From contig JACDOX010000009.1 of the NCBI GenBank assembly GCA_014549065.1, positions 11,661,188 through 11,725,187 of the forward strand: a stretch of 64,000 nt of DNA, in the 5' to 3' direction. This document shows positions 13,493-26,000 of this stretch, piece by piece (position 1 is the first letter of the stretch; each line of letters opens with the position of its first letter). The position numbers and the translations under genes were made by a program. A model generated the notes under the pieces. The model saw only the letters and a list, made by a program, of their open reading frames with translations. It did not search any database and was not told the origin of the DNA. Origin of the DNA: Cardinalis cardinalis. Taxonomy: Eukaryota > Chordata > Aves > Passeriformes > Cardinalidae.

Positions 13493-13517
13493 CCTGATCC
13501 CTATAGTAGGGATCAGG
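13493..13517. repeat. Short perfect inverted repeat (11-bp arms)
   Basis: CCTGATCCCTA and its exact reverse complement TAGGGATCAGG are separated by three bases (TAG). No transcription unit or terminator context is evident. Arms of this length are rare but possible by chance in 64 kb. Confidence 0.8.
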
Positions 13518-16500
13518 ACTCTCGAAAGGCTATTTCATCACATTGTTCTCTTCTGTCCAGACCACTGGCTTAATTGCTAGGGCCTTTTGTAAANCTCTGT
13601 CCACCCATCCCATTCCCTCAGAAACTAGAGTTGTGCCAAGGCAAAAAGCCATGAGAAGAAATACTACCCCGCTGGTATGTCTGTAAAATAGGAAGCCTCC
13701 ATCTTNGTATAAGCCACTGTAGTAATTATCTGTGTCTAATATTTCACTTGTGTATATTCTCTGGATAAGGCATTTTTGCTAATTGGCATTTCTTGGCTCT
13801 TGTGGTTNGAATTATAAGCCATGGACTTTTAGTTAACAAGATGCGTGAAGAGATTCTGAGGAGCCTTCATTAAGAATTTCACAATATTGTTAGAAACTGT
13901 AGCCAGGGAAGCAACTAATTTAATTTTCCTTGATCAAATATGCTAAGACAGGGGATTATTCTTAAATGTAATAGTTCCCCAGGGAAATGAGGAGANGAGN
14001 AAAAGACATAGATGGGGTTACCTCNCCAGAAACCAGTTTANTGGTGTGCATTNCTACTCTCTGTTTTTCACTCTCCAAGTCTCCAGCTGAATTGTATGTA
14101 GTCTNTTTTCATCATTGGTTGTCGTCAGAGGCACAGAGCAAGTCAACCACAGAGGAAGTGGAATAGGAACCAAANAGGGCAAAAATGAGTGTAAATACAT
14201 ATTAATTCCTCCAGGGTACCTGGAAGCAAAGTAGTGCACGTCCATCACACTCCACCCTCATTATATCAGCATCCTTGAAGCTGGGCGGTTTTTCAAATTA
14301 GACGGTATAGTAAATAAGGATAATTAAAACAAGTTTTAATTATTTGGAAGCCAAAGCTAGGCTATTAACCCTAGAGTTAAAACAAACAAACTGTGTAAGC
14401 AGTCTGTGCAGTCCAGTTTCCCACAGAGCTTTACTTCAGTGGTTTTTATATAGCCATTCCCTTTGCCCCATTCTGTTACACTCTAGTCTGCCATGGCAGT
14501 CTCAAACTATGCTTTATAGAATTTGTAGCTTGATAACGCATGTGCTGCATGCTAAAACTTAGACCTAAGTCATATAGGCTCCAATCCAATGTTTCTTCAT
14601 ATTTAATTCCCCAAAAGCTATGGAAAAAATTCCAATTAGCAGCTCTCCAAGTCATCAAAGAGGAAAAAAAAAAAAGCTCAAAAACCCCAAACTCTTCTTC
14701 TCAAGTAGAAGATCTCTTCCAGAAAAAAAATGTTTAGAGATTTTTAGTGTAAACTAGAACTGGATAATGTGTATCATCTGAAGTAATCTGAAATTCACCT
14801 GAAAACTGGTGCCCAACTAAAGATCATGTACAAGTTGTANTGCAAAGCCTTTCAGTATTGGCTTGTTTCAAAGCAATTGTTAAAGCTTTTGCTGAAGGAN
14901 AGGATCAAGAAAATATTCTAGCAGAATATCTTTCTGCTAGAGAAATCTAGCAGAGCTAAAAGAAAGTTAGAGGAAAAGGTTAGGTAGAATTCCTGAGAGC
15001 TATAAAAAGTCCCCAAATAACTACAGAGACATCAAAATGTCATCAGGTTGTTAGACTTCAAATTATAAACAGGTGATTCAGTGATGTGATGCAAAAGCAG
15101 TCCAAGTCCCTGAATTTCAGACCAGGAGTCTCTTCATTATTTAGTGCTAATTATGCTGAACTGTGAACTAGATTTAAATTAAGCTTGTCCTGAACTCTCT
15201 CTGCTCTGAAACTTCTGAGGTCATTAATCAGACACTCCCCAAGCACAATATTATCAGAATTATAAGTTGCTTTTGGCTTTTCTTTTGCTTTTTGAATCTT
15301 TTCCCTGTGCATCTGTAGGTGTGTGGCTCNCTTCCAGCTCAGCTGCTGTGCTGACTGGAGCTGAAGGTGGAAATGCTCCCTTCTGGAGAGCAGCACACNG
15401 TGGAGCTGCACACACCCTGAGGTGCAGCAGCTCTTCTCCTCAAAAATGTTGGGAAACTTGAGCTGTTTATGGGGAGGACCCCTTGTTTGGGTCATCTGGG
15501 GGATGGGGATGTGACACCTCCTGATGAAGAAACAGCAAAAAATTGTTTGCACTCAATCATTCCATTTGTATCATGAGAAGCCCCTTTTTGTGCATGGCCT
15601 ACAAGAGCAGATGTGGCTAAATTACAGCTTTTGAAACTTGTGTTGTATTTGAGCTGTTCCTGAGCAGTTCCTCATGGGAGTTGCCTTGTGTTTCTGGAAG
15701 CAGGGCTGTGGGGAGGAAGGAAGTCTGAGGCATCTGAAACACAGATCCCTAACTGTGCTGGGACACAGACACTTGCTCAGTGAGCTGCTGAGGACACCTG
15801 GAGAATCACTTGCACTCCTTGCCAATTAATTTCCCCCAGAGTTCTCTCATTTTGAGCTTTTTAAGATATGCAGAATGCCTCCNGGGCCTTTCAGCCTTGT
15901 GAATATTTTTGTTGTGAGCTGCAGCTCTGGGACAGCAGGCCATCCTGGTGTTAGAGATCTCCTGTGCAGATGCTTCCAAACTGTGGCCAAATGGGGGTTG
16001 CTGTGATTCTGCACAGAACTTAGGTCTAGTCTCACTGACTGAAATAATTTTGTGAAAAGACTGAAGGATTGTTTTCTCCTACCAGAGCTGTCAGAGTGCT
16101 GCTGTGTGTTGGTCACTCTGAGGTGGTCAGAACTACAGAAGTCATATGCAAGCACTGCTGAGGATTTATGAACTCTAGATTTGTAGCTGAGACAACTTCC
16201 CTGAATCACAGGAAATTTTCAAGGAGAGTTGAAATAAATTCTTCCATCTTCTTTTGTCTTCCTTCTACCTTATTAACCTGACAGCTGAAACTGTCAAAGG
16301 AGGCAGAGTTGGATTAGCAAGATCCTCTGGAGATTGCTGTTTCCATTCCATACTTTCACATGTGCAGAGGCAGAACCTTGAGGCCAAAGAAAAACAGGTT
16401 TCACTGTTTCTCAGGGTATGGATCTGAAAAGTTTTCTGTGAGCGACTGAGTAGTGAAGTTACAGTGCAACCATCTTAAGAATTAGGGAGACCATGTGTAA

Positions 16501-19500
16501 AGAAGGAGGAGAATGCAGGCGTATGGTAAACAATGGTAGTCTGCAATAAAGCACTGTAATATTGGATGGAACTATTGCAAGGAGGGTGTGACCAACATGG
16601 AGGTTTCTGATCCCTAGAGTATAGTGTAGGATAGTCTAAATTATGTTTTCCTAATTAAGTTGTGGAATTGGACAGCCAGACCTCTCAGCTGAACTGTGTC
16701 AGGATCTTCGCCTGATGCTGGAAAACCCACCTAGGTCAACACTTCAATTCTGTCAGTGTTTTTGAGTGCCTGTTCAGGTAGTCACAAAGGTTTTTCCTTT
16801 CCTTTCCATAGGGACAACCTATACAGCTCTATCTGACATACAGCAATCTCTCACTTCTTGAGAGATAACTCTTAAAAATCCCAGTTGGAAGGTTTATAAC
16901 TGAAGAGTGTAACTGAGAAGTCCTTAAAGAAAACAATGATTCTTGTCTTTCAAAGTAAGATACAGCTTGTTTTATATAATTATCATGAAGATTAATTCAA
17001 TCATCTTTTACCTGCTTTTGGAGTCTCAGAAGGATTAATAATAATTCATCATTTTTGAAACTCTGAGATACATTTTAACATGGTGTTTGACAGGTTTGCA
17101 TAATGTGTGATTAATCAATTAGAAATTTTGTACATATGCATGACACTACATGAATATTTCTCTGATCTTTTTCCAATACACTTGTAGACACAAGGTTCTT
17201 GTACAGTAGTTAAAGGAAAAAAAAGAAAATCCCTTAATTCAGTTCCCACTTATGAAAGGTTTCAAAAAGAAATAGCTTTGCATTCACTAATGAAAGAAAA
17301 AACCAGAAAATCCTTCTATCAGGAAANCTGATATGCGCTACACTTGCTAATCCCCTTTTCAGTGAAATGGATTAAGAGACCTTATAGAAAAATGTAAGTA
17401 AAAAAATGGGATAATAAACTGCATGCTTTAAATAGAAGATAGGATTATACTTACTGCTCAGGAAAAAAAAGTTAATTGTACTGTGGAATAAAAAGCAGTT
17501 CAGATATGCTTCAGACCTTTATTCTGGACCTGAGCTGTCTACCAGTTTAATGTGGTTACTTAAAATTTCCGAGGGATTTCAATGGACAGAGCTTACACTT
17601 CATTTTTGAAATGTGGATGAAACTTCAGCTGGCACCAGGGAGATTCACACCAGTATACCAGAGGGCAGGTACTGAGAATGAATGCCTCTCATTAGTCATA
17701 ATCTACAAGTAAGATCCTAGATGAAAATTGATCCAAAACCTAGAAGTACTCAAAATGGTTCTGGATCCAAGATATACTAAAGGGAGTTTTGATCAAATGA
17801 ACTAAAATCTGTACACTAGACACGGTAAACAAAACTCCCTTTCTACTCTGAATCTTCTTTACCCATTTCAGTTTGGCACNGATGGAAATACAAAAGCAAA
17901 CCATTCATCTGATACTAATTCTTGTAGAGTAGCTCAAGATGGCTGACGAAACACCAGCTAATGGAAAAAGGAATGTGATTTGTTGACAAACACTTCAGTT
18001 AACACTTCAGTGTGTGCTTACACACACCAGTTTAGTGGCCTCAGTGGTCCAGTTGATGGAGAAAAGGCAATTAGGGGGAAAATTAATCATACTGGCGCCT
18101 GTCTACCTGATCTTTCTAGTGTATTGCAGAACTTCATCTACAGCAAATTTGGCAAGTGATTCTGATTTTCAGTGAAATCGTCTGTTTTGCAGCATTCTCT
18201 CCCCTATCTTATTTTTTGGCATGTAACACACTTGGAGATTAGAAGGTCAGATAAAAATATTCATTAGTTACCTAAAAATGGTTACAGCTCCTGACAAGGA
18301 AGAAATCAAGTCACTAAAATCCTTTCCAGAGCAGACTGTGAAAGGCTGCACTTGGTGCCAAATGTGAGGCTGGTCAGACCTATGTTTAGAAACCCATGAT
18401 AAGTTCTAAACGCAGTTTGATGAAAACCTGATGCAAGCCTCTCCTTTCCCTGTCATCCGTTGACATTAAACTGTGAAGTTGCCTGTGATGTCAGTTCTGA
18501 ATTATTCCCTCTTGATTGCTGACTCAAAGGCCGGATGCTAATGGAGAACCAAGATTTTTAAGGTTCATCAGAGAAGGCATTATAAATCTGAAAAATATGC
18601 ATAATTCTGGCTGGAGTGCGCTCACATGGCTTTTCTGTACTTTGTTAACTATTCTTTAGCAATAATTTTGCAAGAGGTCTTTTTTTCCAAAGGCTGATTT
18701 CTTTTTGGTTTTGTCTTAATGCTCTGTCCACGGAAAGGGAACATTGTCATTAAGACAGAAATTCTTTGCCTGAGTTTAAGGGAAATTTNATGTGGGAAAG
18801 ACTGGCCACTCCACACTAATAAGAAAGCTTCAAGACAATGCAAAATCTACTTTAGCAAACTTTGAAATACTTGAAATATTCAGAGGAGTAATTCAACTGA
18901 AGCTATGAGATTTTGCTCTTGAATTGTGTCAGTTGAAGACCATAAAAGTCACTGCAAAATAACCTCTGGTCCTGNGAGACACATGTTCTTAGCTTTGACT
19001 CAATGGTTACTACTTGACTAAATGTTAGCAACAGTGGGGTCCTGACCAGAACCAGGCTGGCAGTCCAGCCTTGTCTTCTTCAGATAGCTGAGGGAAGGGT
19101 GCCTTTGCCTTAGTCTTGTTCCCAGGATAGCGCTCTTATTTGAGAACGTGCTGCTGTTAAAACCTCTACTCTCCCTTGCTACTCAGGCTTTTTCTTATCC
19201 TGTTATCTTCCCTTTTCAAGAGAAAAGAGATGTATCTGCCTCTATTTTCTCCTTTTCTTGCTGTTTCTTCCAACTGATAAACAAAACAAATCTATCTTAA
19301 AGTGACTATTCCAATAAGCAGGTCAGCATTCAGCATTTGTAATTATTATAGAGCATCTCCAAATATGTTCATGTTCAGCCCACGCTTTTCAGTTTTGGCA
19401 TGCTTTCTTAATGCTGGAAGCATTTCACAAATATTAGCTGGTTATACTTTCCAAGNAATCTGGCACAGTTAAAATAGTATAATTTCCATTAAAAATAAAC

Positions 19501-22500
19501 TTTTATCCTTTTTTTATTTACTCTGTTATTAGAAGAGGTACTCTGTGGGATTTTTAATACAGGTGGGATGTAATTTTGGAGGAAAGGTACCTCTTTAAAA
19601 CTTCTGAGTTTTAAAAGAATATATACTCATATACTGTGATAGGGTGGTGATGTAGGAGAAAAATATTGGACTAAAACCCAGAATGAGGATTAGCCCTCAG
19701 AGGAGTGTGTAGAATTGAATAAGTGGGATGATGAGAAGAAACAGAGAGAGATGCAAGGAAAAATGCCAACTAAGAAATCAAATGCTGATGAACTATGAGA
19801 ATGAAACCAAATCTAGGGAATTATTACATGATGAGAAAAGAGAACAGCAAAAATACTCAAATGCTTGAAAAAACAGTAATCCAATTATGCTCAAAGAGTG
19901 TGGAGAAGAAAAACAGAGATGGAACAGAAGTTGTCAGACAGACTTTGTAGAGTAACAGGACCAGGACAAGAATGGAGCNAAGTAGGGGGTAGTTAAAAGT
20001 TAAAACAAATGCACACAATCAGCATAAAATGCAACTGTCTATTGGGTATTTATGGGAAAACACTTATAAAGATCATGGAATATATAGTATCCCATAGAGT
20101 TCTTATTGTATTTCCTGGTACTTTCACTAGTGTAGAATACCTACTTGACAGAGTAAAATGGTTTCAAAGTGAGGGGAATTGAATGATNTTTTACTGACTT
20201 TCTACATGGTGAGAAAGAGTGGTCAAATGTAGAACTTTTCCATCCTACTCTCTCTCCAGACTCTGCATTCAAGTGAGCCTCAAACTTCCCTGGCTGATGT
20301 TGGTAGAAGCAAACAAAGCTTGACAAGCTTTTTTGTAAATGCTAAATTATCCTTGTTTTCCCATTATGTGGCTAACCCAGTCTGAAAACTTATTTTACAT
20401 CTTGAACATTTCATAAACTAAATTTCCAGTCCATCTCACGATGGGAGTAAAAGCAAGCTACAATCTTTTGAGGTTGTCTCTTTTTAAGGGTGAGGTATTT
20501 CTTGACATTAGTGTGAGGTGGAGAAGCCTGCATTATCAGAACCACCCCCCCAGCACAAATGTCAGTCCTTTGCATGGTAAAACACTTTGTTGGCAGCAGT
20601 GCCCAAGTGTGGGGGCAGAACCCCTTGGCCAGGCTGCTCTGGCTTCCTCAGTGTCTGTGAGAACAAGAGATGAGTGTGGGCTCCTGATTTTTCCCCCATC
20701 TGGGCCCATTGCCTCTCAGACNAGCTGCCCCACTCCAGGTCCATTCCAGAGGGTGGAATCAAGGTGCAGGCAGTGCTTATGAGCAGACAACCTCAGTCTG
20801 AGCCCTGCTCTGGTTTGATGCCAGCAGGTATTGAAATTTGTTCTTCACCCTGTTTACATTTACTGAATGAAGTCTTTTGCACTTTATGAGATTGAAGCAG
20901 GCAATACTGTGTCAAAACTATTGAATGGGGTACTAGGTCGAAGTCTTCTGCTGTTGGAAATCCACACAAACCAAAAATTGCATGAACTAGAAACTGAACT
21001 CAGGCTTTCAGTCTGTTTCAGTCAGCTGCTGCAGAGATGGCCTTGGAGAGTGAGGAGAAAAAAACCCCANCAAAGTTCTCAACTTCTGGCAAAACTTTTT
21101 CTGTCTTAAGGGCTAAATGTAGAGCTTAATCAAGCCAACAGAAATTTCAGTAAGCGTCAATCAGCTCTGGATCAGAAAATTACCTGTGTGTTCATTTACA
21201 GACTCAAGAAAAATCCAAAATAATGATGTAGTGATGGGTAAACCTTGCCTCTTCCCCTTTCACTGCTGTCAGGGCAGGCTGCCTTTAGCATCTGCTTTAT
21301 TTGGTGCTTAAAATGTTCAATAATAGTACACATATTGGGCCAGAAATTAATGATTTTTTCCATCATTACTGCTGTAGAACAGTCATAAAGGCTCCAGTTT
21401 TAATAGCTACTCTTTGGTGTGGCAACGTAGTGGATTTTCAATAAGATATACACAGAGTATTTTATGAGAAGACTGACACATCACAGCACCATTGTGTTTG
21501 AACAGAAATACAATATCTTCTCTGAGATTTTTCAGGACTCTGTTGCTGGATCTTTGAACTATATTATGTCCAAACTTTGTGTAAACAAGTTCATTTTACT
21601 CCAGTTCAGCCTTGCATTAGAAGTGTCTTGAGGGAGGAAAATGGGATCGTATTATAGCACAATGATTTCCAGATATATTTTTAGTCTATTTTCCTCATTG
21701 CAGTGTAATTTGGTGTGGTGGTGTGCATGCGTCTGGAACTTTAGTGTTCACAGCCATAAATGAAAGATACTGTTTTAGAAAGTCATAATTTACACAGAAT
21801 GTCTGAAATCCATATTAACTTCAACATCAGTGAGAAGATAAATCTGCCACTTCAAATCTTAATGGTTGTATTTCAGAGGATTTTAAATTGTACATTTACA
21901 TTCAGAGTATTAGCAACTTTTGTCATCATCAGCATGAGAGAACTAATTTTCTTTTTGCCTTTGTTTTAATTTTATTGATTAAGTAAAAGTATGAAGAAAT
22001 TGCACTTAATTGAAAAAAAAAACTAATGAAATTGAGGTTTAAANACTTTAAGAATTGAAAATATTTATGATATGTAAACAAGGAATCATGCAGAATTCCA
22101 AACTGCATGATGTGATAATTGCTCATAAACTGGAAGAGCAATCAAAAAGACACACATGTGTTCTCCTCACATTCTGAGATGACCTCAGAAGAATAATGCT
22201 GCTGGATCCATGTGCACTTTACACATGCTGATGGCTCAAATGCAACAAACTCATGCATTCAGGACCTAAATGGACCTTCCTAAAATGAATCACACTGAAA
22301 ATGTGGAAAAATGTTTCCACACTCAAGTCCAGTTGCAGATTTTAATATCAGAGGCTAAAATTTCTAGCTTTCCTGCCAAGAATGTATTTTAAAACTGTAA
22401 AATACGAACTGAAAATCAATGCCAGATTACGGGCAGCTGGACTATTTTCAATGAAGAGCAACGCTTAAGCCATGGTTTGCATCATAAACAAACCATGGTG

Positions 22501-22975
22501 GAAAATGTGTGCAGCCTTTNCATTTAGTCAAAAGAGGAATCTAAAACTTTCCCTTGCAATTAGATTGTTAGCTTGTAGCCAGATCATCCTGGGGGCTTTT
22601 GCACAGAAAGGGTTCTTTGGCATACATATCAGCCTCTGCCCAAGCAAAAGAAAAGAAAGACAGAAAAAAGTGCTTCCATGGTATATTTTATACAATTATT
22701 TCAGGTTTCTAATCCATTTCTCTGCTGCTTTTGTTCATTAAAGATCTGATTTGAGAGATATTGGATTAAGTGGAGTCACTAGTCACCTCCAAGGCTGATG
22801 GATCACAGCCTGGCCACCTATTGTGCATAGCATTGCTGACAACAGAAATAGAAGGAAAATTAAAGGTGCAGTGCTATGGCAGCTTCCATTACAGGATAAC
22901 AAAAAAAAAGAAGGAATAAACAGTCTTCACAGCTTTACTGAAAACTACCAAAGCTGCTGTTTTAATTACAATCTG

Positions 22976-23015
22976 AGCATGATTCATGGTGCTTTTTAAC
23001 ACCATGTTTCATGCT
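22976..23015. repeat. Imperfect hairpin, 16-bp arms, 8-base loop
   Basis: AGCATGATTCATGGTG (22976-22991) pairs with CACCATGTTTCATGCT (23000-23015), 14 of 16 positions matching, around the loop CTTTTTAA. At 40 bases it is shorter than a typical microRNA precursor, and flanking pairing does not extend. Confidence 0.7.
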
Positions 23016-26000
23016 GGCANTGTGAAGCCCCACATTAGATTATCTCACAATTCTTGTGCCTATAAACTAAACTCTGTATGTATTTGAAAATTTTTTGTGC
23101 TTGGGGTATTTAGAAAAGAGGACTGAGTGACCAGTTTGCTTCACCACAGATATATTGGAGTCTTAAGAATTCAGTGAAGGCTAGGCAGCAGGCTTTCGTT
23201 TCCTGTTGTTGTTGTTGTGGCAGTTTACTGTGCAGCTGTTCTGAAACATCTTGGCACAACTGATAAGGCAGAAATGTTTNCATTTTTGATGTGCTGAAGT
23301 TAGTGTGTTTTTGATAAAGACTAGTGGAGGAATTTTCACTCACTGAAATCTAGTGCTTGTTTAAATTCCCTGNTAAAAGTCAAAAGTTTTCTTTAATACT
23401 GAAAGCCTGGCTGGATCAGGGTCTGAGAGTCCTCTGCTGAATTATACCTGTATANCTTACTGCTACAGGTGATATAAAGGAGAAATCATAACTGCTCTGA
23501 GGAGATTCCAGCTGTCACTAGTAGCCGGCAGAAACAATCTCNTGAAGAAAGACTGGTTTGCTCTTCCAGGGGTGGTTAAGACAGAGAAATGAAGAAAGGA
23601 ATAGTAAAGTACCATACTGCACTATGAGGATCATCTCTTCATAAGATCAGCAATATCTGATACATGNTGAAACAGACTCTTATGTTTTATCACACTGGGC
23701 ACGTGGCTTAAAATTCTGAATTTTGGTTTTTATATTTGTCTTTTTTACTGNTTAGTGGATTTTTGTTCAGATTGCTGAATTTTATTTTTAGTGAGGAGGG
23801 AAGGACTGGCTTTTATTCTCTTACTGTAGTTGAGAGAATTGNGTGGTAATGTCCTTTTCTTTAATTCCCTTGGTGGAGGGAATTGAGCCACTAAAAAAGG
23901 ACTAGACAATTTTTTTCTGTAGTTTGTTGTTCCAGTGGTTCTCTCTGATGCTGACCTTTGGGAGTTGGCTGGAGGTCATAATATGGAGACTNAACCACCA
24001 ATGAGCAGAGCATTATTGCAAATAAAATTGGGGAGTAGAGGGGTTGAACCNTCAAGATTTTCTTCAGCAGTCAAGGGAAAGAATTATGACTGGTCAGGGA
24101 TCACTGTGACTCTGTGGCCGATGTGGCTATTATATAATTAACAGTAAGAAAAACGGCTGGAATTCAACCATGAAGGAAGATTTTCTTCATTGAGAGCTGC
24201 ATCCAGGCCATGTTCAGAGACTAAAGCTCCTGAATTACCTTATTATAGTCTTCACCCTATCCTACATTACTGAACCTTTGATGTAAGAACAATCTAGGTC
24301 CCTCTGAAAACTTGACTCACTTTCTCCATATCTCNTCAGCACCTGTTAGGCGTAGGTGAGAATGACAGTGAGAGAGTAGACTGCACCCTTGCAGAGCCCT
24401 GGGGGCTGTGGTATTGACAAGCTTTTATCAGCAACCTGATCTCATAAAGAGTTCCTGAAAGTCTCTGCATTGTGGGAAGGAATTAAGTTCTGCAGCAAAG
24501 AGATGCGTGTTCTAAGTCTAAAAGAACGAGGAAGAAAACCACATCTGAAATGCTTCACTGCATAGCATGTTTCCCCTCATGCCTTCAAATCAACAGCTAA
24601 CATGAAAATGTGAGCATACTGGAAACACATTTTCATGTCAGCTCCAGAATTTAGCTTTATTGAGAGTTATTAAAGGTTTATTTGACCCTCAACCTTTTGC
24701 AGAATGCAATACTTANATTGGGAAAGTGCTACCTTTGTTAGGCATTTTGACTGAAAATTGGCACATAATGAGTCAGGTCTTAACATGTGAGTACTTTCTA
24801 GAGCTAAGTTTACTAGAGCTGCATCATGACAGCCTCCCAGGGGTTACTGAGGTGAGAAGAAGGGAACTTCAGGGGCCTCTGATATCGGTCACTGATGGTC
24901 TCTCCCTGGCCAAACAAGGCGAGACACAATTCTTGAACAGAAACATGGCTCCTGCTATTCTGGCCAAAATCAGAATGAATGGATTGGAAATGTCACCAAG
25001 GACTGCCCTTTCATTAATTTACTTCACCTATTACCACTTCATCTTCCTGAGCTCCCTGAAACATCAGTTCATTGTATCCTCCAAAGCTCCCATTATCATT
25101 GTGTTTGACACAGATGCACAATGAAAGGGATCAAAGGAAAGATTTTGTTTGGACAGAGTTTATTGAGCAATTCACAGANAAATATGTTCCTTGAAATTTT
25201 GGAGGAATTGTTATATAATGTAAGCAAGGCAAGTAAAATTCTATTTTAGGAGTGATTTTTGATGCTTAGGGAGAGGTACTTAGGATCCTGAATTGGAAAA
25301 ATGATAATTCCAAAGAAGATGAGGAAAATGTGTCATGAAATCACAAACCAGAAACATATCACGTTAAATATATTTGTACACATAATGATCATGACAGAAT
25401 TTATCTTTTGCCTTATTAGGCTATAACTACTTCTTTTGAACAATTTCCTCAATATGCCAGAATGGCTCATAGNCATTGCCAAAGTGTCTACTATTCTGCT
25501 TGTGACTGCCATTTTAATGTAGCTCTTTGCCCACATAAATGTAAATTTGCATATAAGTGCATACACATAACTTTTAAATGTCAATGTTAGAAATGCATAC
25601 AACTGTATAATATCAAGCTGGCAGTTTGANTCACTCAAAAAAAAAAAAAAGCATTTCTTCATGGAAAACACCAACAAATGTATAGATGTTGAAAGTGGCA
25701 CTTAAAATAAATGGCAGAGTTTATTTTTCAAAGTCGGTTCAAAAAACCCCCTCAAAATGCTTTGACAAAATGCAGCTGCCCTTTGGAATTTGTAGCACTA
25801 TATTGAAGTATTTGAATATGAGTCTGGGTGGCATCACAAACATTTGTTTCCCATTGATTTAAAGCTTTAAATGCAAAATCCTTTGAAAAACCCTTCTATA
25901 CCAAGGGTCTAAAAGATCCCAATGTCAAGCTAGAATCGAAACAAATNTGAGGAAGCAGATAATTGAAAGTAGAAAAAAACCCATTACCATTTCAAGGCAG

